Source: Bradyrhizobium sp. CB1717 (GTDB lineage Bacteria > Pseudomonadota > Alphaproteobacteria > Rhizobiales > Xanthobacteraceae). Taken from it: 64,000 bases of DNA. Where the stretch lies: positions 1,736,001 to 1,800,000 of the forward strand of contig NZ_CP121666.1 of assembly GCF_029714325.1 (NCBI RefSeq), written 5' to 3'. Both the position numbers and the translations under genes were made by a program. Below, piece by piece: positions 9,755 to 18,181 of the stretch. Below the pieces are notes generated by a model. The model was given only the letters and a program-made list of their open reading frames with translations. It did no database searches and was not told the DNA's origin. Position 1 is the stretch's first letter. Each line of letters opens with the position of its first letter.

Positions 9755-10366
9755 ATGTCCTGGTCCTTCCTGCTCACCTCGCTCATCGTCGTCGCCTCGC
9801 CTGGCACCGGCGTGCTCTATACCCTGGCGGCGGCACTGACGCGCGGCTCGCGCGCCAGCCTCGCTGCCGCGTTCGGCTGCACGCTCGGGATCGTGCCGCA
9901 CATGTGTGCTGCGATGCTCGGGCTTGCCGCCGTGCTCCATACCAGCGCGCTCGCCTTCGCCGCGCTGAAATGGGGCGGCGTGCTCTATCTGCTCTACATG
10001 TCCTGGCAGGCGCTGCGCGAAACCGGGGCGCTGGCAGTTGAGGGCGAGATCCGCGAGCGGTCGAGCGGCCGGGTCGTCGTCACCGGCTTCCTGATCAACA
10101 TCCTCAATCCAAAACTGTCGATCTTCTTCCTCGCCTTCCTGCCGCAGTTCGTCGCGGCGGACGAGGCCCATGTGCTGGCGCGGATGCTCGAGTTGAGCGG
10201 TGCCTTCATGGCGATGACCTTTGTGGTGTTCGCCATTTATGGCTTGTGCGCCGCCTCGGTGCGCGAGCGCGTCATCTCCCGCCCCGCCGTGATGGCCTGG
10301 CTGCGCCGCAGCTTTGCGGCAGGCTTTGCCGCACTCGGCGCCAAGCTGGCGTTCGCGGAGCGATAG
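9755..10366 (+). CDS. LysE-family translocator
   Basis: Integral inner-membrane protein of 203 residues with about six hydrophobic helices. It carries the LysE/RhtB signature near the N-terminus (SPGTGVLYTLAAAL) and the GFLINILNPK segment near residue 110. The family exports amino acids or their derivatives; the substrate cannot be read from the sequence. It appears to be a single gene. Confidence 0.88.
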   Translation: MSWSFLLTSLIVVASPGTGVLYTLAAALTRGSRASLAAAFGCTLGIVPHMCAAMLGLAAVLHTSALAFAALKWGGVLYLLYMSWQALRETGALAVEGEIRERSSGRVVVTGFLINILNPKLSIFFLAFLPQFVAADEAHVLARMLELSGAFMAMTFVVFAIYGLCAASVRERVISRPAVMAWLRRSFAAGFAALGAKLAFAER

Positions 10367-10370
10367 GTTT

Positions 10371-10512
10371 CAACCTCTCCCCGCTTGCGGGGAGAGGTCG
10401 CATCCCATCGCAGATGGGATGCGGGTGAGGGGGTACAGGTCCCGCGACAATCGCGCGTGTGGAGAGAGGCCCCTCACCCCGCCCTCTCCCCGCGAAGGGC
10501 GGGGAGAGGGAG
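10371..10512. repeat. Palindromic intergenic repeat (family C)
   Basis: Contains nested inverted repeats: cctctccccgc / gcggggagagg, catcccat / atgggatg, and the outer cctctcccc / ggggagagg arms. Related elements lie at 13006-13168, 36919-37070 and 49880-49911. Confidence 0.8.
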
Positions 10513-10593
10513 TGAGAGAGCGGAGCTCGTCGCAAAGCAGCCAATAAAAAAGCGAGCCTCGCGCCCGCCACCTTCGAACCAATCTATCCCGAA

Positions 10594-10622
10594 GCCCGGG
10601 CGGAGCGAGGCTCCACCCGGGC
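10594..10622. other. GC-rich hairpin after the Lys/Ala peptide
   Basis: Arms gcccggg and cccgggc, extended by an inner gag/ctc pair. It lies just past the stop codon of the 22-residue peptide (minus strand). It lacks a T-run, so it may stabilise the transcript end or be a relic of a repeat rather than a true terminator. Confidence 0.45.
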
Positions 10623-10640
10623 AAAGAAAAAGAAGCCTCG

Positions 10641-10709
10641 TTACTTCTTCTTCGCCTTCTTGGCCTTTTTCGCCTTCTTCTTCGCCGCCTTCTTCGCTTT
10701 CTTAGCCAT
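10641..10709 (-). CDS. 22-residue Lys/Ala-rich basic peptide
   Basis: Tiny open frame encoding a peptide made only of Met, Ala and Lys, in the pattern KKA repeated. An AGAGGA site lies a few bases before the ATG at 10709, and the only stop is at the end of the repeat. It resembles the C-terminal tails of bacterial histone H1-like proteins. I recall comparable mini-proteins annotated in Bradyrhizobium, but the function is unknown. Nucleic-acid binding is an inference from charge. A strong GC hairpin (10594-10622) follows the stop codon. Confidence 0.55.
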   Translation of the reverse strand: MAKKAKKAAKKKAKKAKKAKKK

Positions 10710-11112
10710 AGTATCCTCTTAGGGTTTAATGGTGGAACGCGACACGAGGGATGCTCGGCGGAGGGCCAGCCTCGCAATATCCTCGACCATAAACTCAGCA
10801 GATTCGCAGGGCTCTGCCCTGTGCTGTCACATCCGTGTCATCGCGTTATCCACAGCTCAGATGCATTTTCGGGTGATTTTTGTCTGCGAATCCGCATCGA
10901 ACGCGTCGCGCGGACAGCGGCGACATGCCTAACGATCCGACAACGCGGCCGCGCCGTTCATGAATCCAAAACCAAAGGCGCGCTTTGAAGGATCGCGGTG
11001 AGACTCCGTTAAGTGCGACCCGCGCATTGTTCCCCGCAAGAAGACGGGGATGGGTCATGGACGGACGGCTGCCAGGAATGGGGGACGCGACGCTGTGCGC
11101 GCTGCGCTCGCC
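10710..11112. other. 403-bp intergenic region
   Basis: Divergent spacer between the Lys/Ala peptide and the diguanylate cyclase. It should hold promoters for both. A single perfect DnaA-box match (ttatccaca) lies at 10846-10854 without companions. I see no gene or RNA structure here. Confidence 0.5.
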
Positions 11113-12324
11113 ATGCTGAACGTACCGACACTGTGGACGGTCTTCGTCGTCAACTTCCTCGCGCTCGGCCTGATCTGGGCCTACGTGACGCGCTCCTATC
11201 CGAAATTCGCCGCCGCGCGGTTCTGGATGGCATCATCCTTCGTCGGCGCGGCCGGCGCGATGACGGCCCTGATCCGCCTGTTCGTCACATCCCCCGTGCC
11301 GCTGCTGCTTGGCGCTGCTGGCGTCATGGCGGCGAGCTGCTTCGCCGCCATGGGCATTCAGCGCTTCTATGACCGGCCGGTCTCCTGGCGCATCATGATC
11401 GCAGCGCAATGCCTGAGCCTTGCCGGCGTCGTGTTCTTCATGATCGGCTTCGAGCACATGCAATTGCGCATGCTCAGCTACACGGTGGGGCAGGGGCTGC
11501 CGCTGGTGCTGGCGCTGCATCTGCTGCTGCTGCCGCCGGAGGGCCGCGTCAGCCCGGGCGCGCGGCTGTCCGGCATCGTCATTCTCAGCATCATCGGGCT
11601 ATTGCTGGTGCGTACGGTGGGCAATCTGCTCGGCTATGATTTCTCGGCCGTCGCGGGCGGTCAGAACCATGCCGTCATGGTGCTGGGGCTGCTGTTCCTG
11701 TCGATGACGCTCAATTTCGGCTTCCTGCTGATGGCGATGGACCGGCTGCGGGGCGAGGTCGCCGACCTCGCGCTGCTCGACGATCTCACCGGCGTCGCCA
11801 ACCGGCGCCATCTGCTGCAGCGCCTGTCCGAGGAATGCGCCCGTTCGGAGCGCAGCGGCGAGCCGTTCTCGCTGCTGGTGATCGACCTCGACGGCTTCAA
11901 GACCATCAACGACACCCACGGCCATGCCGCGGGCGACGAATGCCTGCGCCACTTCACCCTGATGGCGCAGACGCGGTTGCGGCCCGGCGACATGCTCGCC
12001 CGCACCGGCGGCGACGAGTTTTGCATCGTGCTGCCGTCGTCGTCCCTGCGCGAGGCTGCCGCGATCGCCCGCCGCGTGCTCGAGGTCTGCCGCCAGGATG
12101 CCGCCGCCTGCACGGCCAAGGAGATCCCGATTGCGATCTCGATCGGCGTCGCCGAGTGGGACCGCGGCATCGGCCAATTCCCGGACCGCCTCATCGCGCA
12201 TGCCGACCACGCCCTCTATGCCGCCAAGAAGAACGGCAAGAACGATTTTGCGGTCTACGATCCGGCCCCGCCGCTCGCGCCGGAGCCGATCAGCCCGGCC
12301 GAGGGCAAGCGCACATTCGCGTAA
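11113..12324 (+). CDS. Membrane-bound diguanylate cyclase (GGDEF)
   Basis: Synthesises the second messenger c-di-GMP from two GTP. The N-terminal 210 residues form about six membrane helices with no recognised sensor family. The C-terminal domain has the intact catalytic motif GGDEF at residues 299-303 and an inhibitory I-site RPGD five residues before it, so product feedback is likely. The start at ATG 11113 leads directly into the first helix; an upstream in-frame ATG at 11050 would add an unlikely Arg-rich tail. Confidence 0.9.
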   Translation: MLNVPTLWTVFVVNFLALGLIWAYVTRSYPKFAAARFWMASSFVGAAGAMTALIRLFVTSPVPLLLGAAGVMAASCFAAMGIQRFYDRPVSWRIMIAAQCLSLAGVVFFMIGFEHMQLRMLSYTVGQGLPLVLALHLLLLPPEGRVSPGARLSGIVILSIIGLLLVRTVGNLLGYDFSAVAGGQNHAVMVLGLLFLSMTLNFGFLLMAMDRLRGEVADLALLDDLTGVANRRHLLQRLSEECARSERSGEPFSLLVIDLDGFKTINDTHGHAAGDECLRHFTLMAQTRLRPGDMLARTGGDEFCIVLPSSSLREAAAIARRVLEVCRQDAAACTAKEIPIAISIGVAEWDRGIGQFPDRLIAHADHALYAAKKNGKNDFAVYDPAPPLAPEPISPAEGKRTFA

Positions 12325-12359
12325 AGCCTGCTACGATCTGGTCCGTCATTGGACCCCGC

Positions 12360-12983
12360 ATGATGAAGTCTCGCCTGCTCGCGGCCATCCTCGCCGCTCT
12401 TCTGATCTCGCCAGCCGCCGCAACCGACGCCGAGTTCGCGAAGATCGCGCGCGCCCCCGGCACGCCCGACATTCCCGGCCTGAAGATGGTCTGGCTCGCG
12501 CCCTGGGGCGATGTCCGCAGCGCCCATCCGTGGCGCAACATCATCGTGCACCAGACCGAGGGGCCGGCGGGCTCGGCCCGCGGCGGCGCCGCGGAGCAAT
12601 CGAGGAATCCGACGCGCCGCGGCGTCACGGTGTGGGTGGAGACCGACGGCACGGTCTACTGGGCGGTCGCCGAGACCCTGGTGCCGACCCACGGCGACGG
12701 CGCCAACCGCAACGACAACAAGTATATCGATAACAAGCCGACCTATCGCCAGGTCGTGCGCGACAATTCGATCGGCGTCGAGTTCGCCGGCAACTATCCT
12801 GACGTCACGACGGGACCGACCGAGGCGCAGGTCGCGGCATGGAAGATCCTCGTGAAGGTGCTGCGCGCGCGCTACGACATCCCGCTGGACCACGTCTATG
12901 CGCACAACTGGATCGACTACAAGGACGCGCGCTATTGCGAAGGCTGCTGGCTCGCGACGCTGGCGAGGATTTGGGGGGAGTAG
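12360..12983 (+). CDS. N-acetylmuramoyl-L-alanine amidase, amidase_2 type
   Basis: Exported zinc hydrolase that removes stem peptides from peptidoglycan. A short signal peptide ends near PAAA (about residue 20). The amidase_2 fold is seen from IIVHQTEG, which carries a zinc-ligand histidine, through GVEFAGNYPD to YAHNWIDYKDARYC, which holds the second histidine and the catalytic region. Length is 207 residues. The start is the first of two adjacent ATG codons. The open frame continues upstream, but that part overlaps the cyclase gene and has no signal peptide. Confidence 0.82.
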   Translation: MMKSRLLAAILAALLISPAAATDAEFAKIARAPGTPDIPGLKMVWLAPWGDVRSAHPWRNIIVHQTEGPAGSARGGAAEQSRNPTRRGVTVWVETDGTVYWAVAETLVPTHGDGANRNDNKYIDNKPTYRQVVRDNSIGVEFAGNYPDVTTGPTEAQVAAWKILVKVLRARYDIPLDHVYAHNWIDYKDARYCEGCWLATLARIWGE

Positions 12984-13005
12984 GCCGGTGAGGCGTCGGC
13001 GGTGT

Positions 13006-13168
13006 GCTCTTCCTTCTCCCCTTGCGGGAGAAGTGGCGCGAAGCGCCGGATGAGGGGTCTCTCTCCGCGAATTCAATCGCATGAGAGCCACGCGCGGAGA
13101 TAACCCCTCACCCGTCTCGCCGCTCTGCGGCGAGCCACCCTCTCCCGCAAGGGGAGGGGGGAAGAGCA
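13006..13168. repeat. Palindromic intergenic repeat (family C)
   Basis: Large composite palindrome: ccttctccccttgcgggag pairs with ctcccgcaaggggag, and gatgaggggt with acccctcac. It carries two smaller stems inside. It fills the space between the convergent amidase gene and the gene at 13170. Confidence 0.85.
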
Positions 13169-13169
13169 G

Positions 13170-13511
13170 TTAAACCGGCTGCGCCATCCAGCTGAACAAC
13201 CGCCGGATCAGGCCCGGCCGCCGCGGTACTTCCGGCGGGCCGTCCGCAGCCAGCACGCGTTTGAAGAAGTAGTCCAGGAACACCATGTCGTTCGGCTCGG
13301 TGACGGTGAATGTCTCCTCGCCGAAGAACACGCTGTAATCGTAGAAGAAGGGACCGACGAACGGCACTGTCGCGGTCGAGGCATAGTCCTTGGAGATCAC
13401 GAACTCGGACGGCTCGAGCCCGTGCTCGCGCATCGCCTGCTCGACCAGCGGCAGCTTGCGCATGAACTGGGCTTCGAAGCCGCCGACGGTGGATTGCAGG
13501 ATGATCGACAC
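13170..13511 (-). CDS. Hypothetical protein, about 113 residues
   Basis: Soluble protein with conserved-looking segments (MREHGLEPSEFVISKDYAST and GEETFTVTEPNDMVFLDYFF). I do not recognise the family. The start is uncertain. GTG at 13511 is chosen because the frame upstream (to 13568) would translate through a perfect hairpin and read as non-conserved sequence. A GGAGAA site lies about 12 bases before the GTG. The gene follows rpoH in the same direction but is separated from it by the rpoH terminator. Confidence 0.6.
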   Translation of the reverse strand: MSIILQSTVGGFEAQFMRKLPLVEQAMREHGLEPSEFVISKDYASTATVPFVGPFFYDYSVFFGEETFTVTEPNDMVFLDYFFKRVLAADGPPEVPRRPGLIRRLFSWMAQPV

Positions 13512-13533
13512 GGCGCGTGTCCGTTCTCCGGAT

Positions 13534-13561
13534 GTGGCCCGACAAGAGTTTGTCGGGCCAC
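13534..13561. repeat. Perfect 12-bp hairpin upstream of the 13170 gene
   Basis: Arms gtggcccgacaa and ttgtcgggccac with a 4-base loop. It lies 22 bases before the likely GTG start of the minus-strand gene. It could be a leader structure or the end of an intergenic repeat. Confidence 0.6.
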
Positions 13562-13625
13562 CCGTCACGGGCGTTCAAGATGCCCCCGGCATCGCCGCGA
13601 AACATGCCGCAGCTCACACGCAAAG

Positions 13626-13653
13626 AAAAAAGCCGGCGTTGCCGCCGGCTTTT
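13626..13653 (-). terminator. rpoH terminator
   Basis: Read on the minus strand: AAAAGCCGGC, 6-base loop, GCCGGCTTTTTT. It lies 41 bases after the rpoH stop codon. The A-run also makes it plausible for the opposite direction. Confidence 0.9.
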
Positions 13654-13694
13654 CGTCTCTTTCGATCCGCCAATCTCTTGCCGCGCAAGCCCGC

Positions 13695-14594
13695 TTAGTG
13701 AGCGGCTTCCAGCGCGGCCTGTTCCTGCCTTGCGATCGTGCCCTTGACCGCGGACTGCACCTTCTCGAAGGCGCGGACCTCGATCTGGCGGACGCGCTCG
13801 CGCGACACGCCGAACTCGGCGGCAAGGTCTTCCAGCGTCATCGGCTCATCGGCGAGGCGACGGGCCTCGAAGATGCGGCGTTCGCGCGGGTTGAGCACGC
13901 CCATGGCGCCGTTCAGCGCGTCACGGCGGTGATCATACTCCTCGTGCTCCGCCATCAGGGCTTCCTGGTTGGGCGTGTTGTCGACCAGCCAGTCCTGCCA
14001 TTCGCCGGCTTCGCCGTCGTCGCGGATCGGGGCGTTGAGCGACGCGTCGCCACCGAGGCGGCGGTTCATGTCGATCACGTCCTGGTCCGTCACGCCGAGG
14101 CGCTTGGCGATGGTCGCGACCTGGTCGGGGCGGAGATCGCCCTCGTCCAGCGCGTTGATCTTGCTCTTCGCCTTGCGCAGGTTGAAGAACAGCTTCTTCT
14201 GGTTCGCGGTGGTGCCCATCTTCACGAGCGACCAGGAACGCAGGATGTACTCTTGAATCGACGCCTTGATCCACCACATGGCGTAGGTGGCGAGACGGAA
14301 CCCCTTCTCGGGTTCGAAACGCTTCACCGCCTGCATGAGGCCGACATTGCCTTCCGAGACGACCTCGGAGATCGGCAGGCCGTAGCCGCGATAGCCCATG
14401 GCGATCTTGGCCACGAGGCGGAGATGGCTGGTGACGAGTTGGTGCGCCGCGTCGCGATCATCATGCTCGCGCCAACGCTTGGCGAGCATGTATTCCTGCT
14501 GGGGTTCCAGCATCGGGAACTTGCGGATCTCGGCGAGGTAGCGAGAAAGGCCGGATTCTCCATTGAGGACCGGCAAAGCAGCGGTACGGGCCAT
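13695..14594 (-). CDS. rpoH: Heat-shock sigma factor RpoH (sigma-32)
   Basis: Alternative sigma factor of 299 residues that directs transcription of heat-shock genes. Region 2 reads HLRLVAKIAMGY and FRLATYAMWWIKASIQEYIL. The RpoH box region QKKLFFNLRKAKSKI is intact near residue 135. Region 4 ends in SRERVRQIEVRAFEKVQ. A GGAGGG site 7 bases before ATG 14594 supports the start. Bradyrhizobium species carry several rpoH paralogs; which one this is cannot be told here. No ROSE-type thermosensor is evident in the leader. Confidence 0.97.
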   Translation of the reverse strand: MARTAALPVLNGESGLSRYLAEIRKFPMLEPQQEYMLAKRWREHDDRDAAHQLVTSHLRLVAKIAMGYRGYGLPISEVVSEGNVGLMQAVKRFEPEKGFRLATYAMWWIKASIQEYILRSWSLVKMGTTANQKKLFFNLRKAKSKINALDEGDLRPDQVATIAKRLGVTDQDVIDMNRRLGGDASLNAPIRDDGEAGEWQDWLVDNTPNQEALMAEHEEYDHRRDALNGAMGVLNPRERRIFEARRLADEPMTLEDLAAEFGVSRERVRQIEVRAFEKVQSAVKGTIARQEQAALEAAH

Positions 14595-14811
14595 AGTGCG
14601 CCCTCCAAAGGTTCAGGCCCCCGATAGCGGCGGGCCAGGCAGACGACCGCTGTGTCAAAGCCGGCCGGGCTGCGATGTTCCGCGCTGGTCATTTCCAACG
14701 CAGGCGCAATATACCCCATGGGGGGGTGAAAAGGGAAGGATTGCTGACGTCACGTCCCCGTGTGGCAGCTATAACTTTTTGTAATGTAACGCCTTTCTTA
14801 AACGACCTGCG

Positions 14812-15834
14812 TCATAGCGCCGCTTTCAGTGCGCCCTCCAGGAGAAGCAAATCCTCCGGCAGAGGCGCCTCCCAGTGGAGTAATTCTCCCGTCCTCGGGT
14901 GCTCCAATACCAGCAGATAGGCATGCAGGGCCTGCCGCCCGAGCGCGGTTAATGCGCCCTGCGATTCCGGCCCGAGCTGGTTCGCCTTGGTCTTGAAATG
15001 CGGGCCATAGACGGCGTCCCCCATCAGGGGGTGGCCGATATGGGCGAGGTGGACGCGGATCTGGTGGGTGCGCCCGGTCTCGAGCTCGCAGGACAGCAGG
15101 GCGGCGATCGGCTTGCCGTCGCGCGCCGAAAAGCTCTCCAGGATCTCCCAATGGGTGACCGCCTCGCGGCCGCCCTGCCGCACCGCCATCTTCTCGCGGG
15201 CGTGCGGGTGGCGGTCGATCGGCGCATCGACTGTGCCGCGATGCCGGTTCGGCACGCCCCAGGCAAAGGCCATGTAGCCGCGCTTCATCTCGCCGGTGCG
15301 GCCGTGGTCGGCGAACTGGGCCGACAGCGAGGCATGGGCGAGGTCGTTCTTGGCGACCACCATCAGCCCTGTGGTGTCCTTGTCCAGCCGGTGCACGATG
15401 CCGGGCCGGCGCACCCCGCCGATGCCCGACAGCGAAGCGCCGCAATGGGCGATCAGCGCGTTCACCAGCGTGCCGGTCTCGTGGCCGGCCGCGGGGTGGA
15501 CCACCAGCCCCTTGGGCTTGTTGATGACGATGATGTCGTCGTCCTCGAACACGATATCGAGGGCGATATCCTCGCCTTTCGGCTCGGCGGGCGCCGCCTC
15601 CGGCACGTCGATTATGATCGTATCGCCGGATGCGACGTGATAAGCGGGGTCGCGGATGGCGGAAGCCTTCAGGCTCACCGCGCCCGCCAGGATCAGGGCT
15701 TTCAGCCGCGATCGCGACAGGTCGGCGAGGTGCGCCGCTAGCACGCGGTCGAGCCGGGGCGAACCCTCGTCGCCGGCGACGACAACCTCCAACCTCTGCG
15801 CAGAGCCAAGACTTTTAGGGCCAAGACTTTCCAT
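14812..15834 (-). CDS. rluD: 23S rRNA pseudouridine synthase RluD-type
   Basis: Converts specific uridines in 23S rRNA helix 69 to pseudouridine. The N-terminal S4-like RNA-binding domain (RLDRVLAAHLADLSRSRLKA) is followed by the RluA-family catalytic domain with HRLDKDTTG, which holds the catalytic Asp. The C-terminal RTHQIRVHLAHIGHPLMGD motif also fits. Starting at ATG 15834 gives 340 residues; further upstream the frame overlaps the divergent gene. It lies upstream of rpoH in the same direction, 217 bases away, a common alphaproteobacterial arrangement. Confidence 0.93.
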   Translation of the reverse strand: MESLGPKSLGSAQRLEVVVAGDEGSPRLDRVLAAHLADLSRSRLKALILAGAVSLKASAIRDPAYHVASGDTIIIDVPEAAPAEPKGEDIALDIVFEDDDIIVINKPKGLVVHPAAGHETGTLVNALIAHCGASLSGIGGVRRPGIVHRLDKDTTGLMVVAKNDLAHASLSAQFADHGRTGEMKRGYMAFAWGVPNRHRGTVDAPIDRHPHAREKMAVRQGGREAVTHWEILESFSARDGKPIAALLSCELETGRTHQIRVHLAHIGHPLMGDAVYGPHFKTKANQLGPESQGALTALGRQALHAYLLVLEHPRTGELLHWEAPLPEDLLLLEGALKAAL

Positions 15835-16174
15835 GACGACCGAAACCGCTATTCCCGAACCGACCCCCGAGCAGGCCGCGCTGTTCGCGCGGGTGCGGCG
15901 GATGATGCTGATCGCGGGGTTGACCACGGCGCTGGCGATCTGCGCCGTGCTGATCGCGGTGGGCTACCGCCTTTTCAAGTCGGAGGGAAGGGCGGTCGAA
16001 GCCGCCGGCGACGTCACCGCCACCCTGCCCAAGGGCGCCAGGATCGTCGCGACCGGGGTCGCCGGCGACCGCCTGGTGATCACGCTCGATATCGGCGGGG
16101 TCACCGAGATCCGCACTTTTGACGCCCACACCTTGAGGCCGGCCGGAAAGCTGAAATTCGCCAACGAGCCGTGA
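15833..16174 (+). CDS. Small one-helix membrane protein (DUF6476-like)
   Basis: Protein of 113 residues. A Glu/Pro-rich N-terminus leads to one membrane helix (about residues 27-48), then a small periplasmic domain containing RIVATGVAGDRLVITLDIGG. I believe this matches the DUF6476 family often found next to rluD in Rhizobiales; the role is unknown. Its ATG overlaps the rluD start codon on the other strand (both inside CATG at 15832-15835), so transcription of each gene must begin inside the other one's coding region. Confidence 0.75.
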   Translation: MTTETAIPEPTPEQAALFARVRRMMLIAGLTTALAICAVLIAVGYRLFKSEGRAVEAAGDVTATLPKGARIVATGVAGDRLVITLDIGGVTEIRTFDAHTLRPAGKLKFANEP

Positions 16175-16204
16175 GGCCGCCCGGATATTCGCCAAAACCC
16201 CGGC

Positions 16205-16340
16205 GTCGTCCTGGCGAAGGTCAGGACCCATAGCCACCGAATCCAGTTGGGTGAACGAGATCATGACTCCGAAGTGCCTTAACCATCACCATTCGGGGTC
16301 ATGGGTCCCCCCGAGTTCACCTGGCTTTCGCCAGGACGAC
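16205..16340. repeat. Palindromic intergenic repeat (family D)
   Basis: Outer arms gtcgtcctggcgaagg and ctttcgccaggacgac, with inner aggacccat / atgggtcc arms. A second member lies at 47225-47350. It sits between the DUF6476-like gene and tRNA-Glu. Confidence 0.85.
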
Positions 16341-16376
16341 CGTGGAAAAGGCCATCTGAAACCCGTGAATCCCACC

Positions 16377-16405
16377 TTGCCGTGGGCAAAATTCGCGGCT
16401 ATGTC
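16377..16405 (+). promoter_or_regulatory. Probable tRNA-Glu promoter
   Basis: TTGCCG at 16377-16382 and TATGTC at 16400-16405 with a 17-base spacer. The position would start transcription a few bases before the tRNA at 16417. It fits a sigma-70 promoter but is only a motif match. Confidence 0.6.
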
Positions 16406-16416
16406 CTGTCCCTCAC

Positions 16417-16491
16417 GCTCCCTTCGTCTAGCGGTTAGGACGCGGCCCTCTCAAGGCTGAAACAGGGGTTCGATTCCCCTAGGGAGCGCCA
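16417..16491 (+). tRNA. tRNA-Glu (anticodon CUC)
   Basis: 75 bases forming a full cloverleaf. The acceptor arms gctccct and agggagc pair, the anticodon stem cggcc/ggctg encloses the loop ctctcaa (anticodon ctc), and the T arm reads gggg-ttcgatt-cccc. The discriminator is G and the CCA end is encoded. It marks the left edge of a disturbed region. Confidence 0.97.
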
Positions 16492-16610
16492 GACAAATCC
16501 GAAGCCATTGAAAACCTGCACACTCTAGGCAACCATGTGAGCCTGGAGAGACCGCCCTGCTACGCACGTAGCCTCACAAGGTGGTCCGCAATGGCGCTCG
16601 CGGTCGTCAC

Positions 16611-17883
16611 ATGGCCATCCTGATCCCCAGTCTCGGCTTCGCACGCTTCGACAGTCGTGGGGAGCTACGACTGGCGGAACGACTCAAGGACTTCCTCGAA
16701 GAGAACGCTGTCGTTTGGCACTATCTCCCTGTCGGCCCCCTCAACCGGCATCCGGATTTCATCATCGTTCACCCCGCGAACGGCCTGCTCGTGCTCGAGG
16801 TGAAAGACTGGCGCCTGGAGACGATTGTTTCGGCGGACAAGACAAAGGTCGAGTTGCTGACCAGTCGTGGTGTTGTACGGGAGAGCAATCCCCTCGAGCA
16901 GGCGCGCAGGTATACGTTCGAGGTCGTGCGCACGCTGGAGCGCGACGGGCAATTGTTGTTTCCGCCCGGTCATCGTTTCGCGGGCCGGTCCATTGTTCCG
17001 TTCGGCTTTGGGGCCGTATTCACGAACATCACGCGCAAGCAGTTCGATCAGACCAATCTCAAGGAGGTGCTGGCCGAGCATCTGTGTCTTTTCAAGGATG
17101 AAATGACGGAGACCGTGGATCCCGAAGAATTCCGGACCAGATTGTGGCGCATGGTTCATCCGCGTCCCGAACAGCCGCTGTCCATGCCGCAGTTCGACCG
17201 CCTGCGGGCGCACGAAGGCGCTGATGGTCGTCTACGACGACATCCAAGCCATCTACAAAGGGCGCGAACGCCCGGTATGGAGCCAACTCGGAATTGAGGC
17301 CAAGGGCAGAACGAGCGTATTGAAAGTCAACTACCGCAACACTGCGCAAATCGTCGCCTTCGCGAAACGCTTCGCTGCAGACGTCATTGGCGCTCCGGGC
17401 ATCACGGCCGACGATGAGCGCGCCATCCTGCTGCCCGAAGATGCGGGCCGGCAGGGAGTGGAGCCCGCCGTACGGCGGTGCGTGAGCATCGACGCAGAGG
17501 CTCACTGCGTCGCCGAGTGGTTTCTCGATAGGAAAAAGGCCGGGTACGAGTGGTCGCAGATGGCGTGTCTCTACACCGAGCACTGGATCGGCGGGCGGGT
17601 CGGGCAGATACTCGCCAGGCATGATGTGCCGATCGATATGGCCAAGGACAACCGCAACAGAGTTTCGGTCAAGCGGGTGGCCGTGCGGTTCTTGAGCATG
17701 CACACCGCGAAGGGGCTGGAGTTTCCCTGCGTCGCCATTGCCGGCTTGGGCTTGCTCGGCCGCCACGGCGAGACCGTCGAGGAGTGTGTCCGGGTGACCT
17801 ATGTTGGGATTACTCGAGCGACTCACGAGGCGCTCCTGACGTATTCGAGTGAGTCGGAATTGGTGCAGCGTTTGATCGCGTAG
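16611..17883 (+). pseudogene. NERD-domain / UvrD-type helicase, internally deleted
   Basis: The first part (from ATG 16611) encodes a NERD nuclease-related domain: RLAERLKDFLEEN, DFIIVHPANGLLVLEVKDW, and a later MPQFDRLR segment. The frame is then lost near 17205. The continuation from about 17210 is the C-terminal part of a UvrD/Rep-like helicase: LMVVYDD, VNYRNTAQIVAFA, then MHTAKGLEFPCVAIAGLG and VRVTYVGITRATHEALL. The Walker A motif and the first helicase domain are missing. Intact NERD-UvrD proteins are about 600 residues or more, so a few hundred bases appear to have been deleted together with a frame change. The 3' part could still be translated from 17224 but would not form a helicase. 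Confidence 0.8.
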
Positions 17884-18181
17884 GCCGGCCGCGCGGGCGC
17901 TCTATCACCCGTAGTGTCGTCGATCGAGCGGCGGATCACCCGCTGCACGTCCGCATTCGAAAGAAACAGATCGTGGTAGGTTTGCGCGCCGCAGCGCCGC
18001 CGCTGATGACGAGATCGAGTGGACCCGCCTTGCATTCACTCCGGCGCAAAATGCGCCACATCGCGCCGTCGCTTCCGCGCCGCGCGATTGTTGCATGACG
18101 AGCGCATGGCTCGGGCTCCCCTCAACGCCTGTTCGAGCGGCGATCGCGAGAGAAGCCCTGCCGTAAGTCCTGGCCGCAAGT
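17884..18181. other. 298-bp mosaic gap with a duplicated fragment
   Basis: No gene is supported here. It starts with the duplicated end of the alpha/beta hydrolase gene (17918-17977). The following sequence reads as random high-GC DNA in all frames and probably derives from rearrangement. Confidence 0.6.
17918..17977 (+). repeat. 60-bp direct repeat, copy 1
   Basis: Identical over 60 bases to 19455-19514, which is the 3' end of the alpha/beta hydrolase gene. On the minus strand it still encodes HDLFLSNADVQRVIRRSID. The similarity stops abruptly on the right; on the left it fades with single mismatches. Confidence 0.92.

Noticed and set aside
10846..10854. A perfect DnaA box
   Set aside because: A single site without companions, an AT-rich unwinding region or origin-type genes does not indicate an origin.
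16584..16610. Longer N-terminus for the NERD-domain fragment
   Set aside because: The extra ten residues from GTG 16581 are not conserved-looking, and ATG 16611 gives a normal NERD start.
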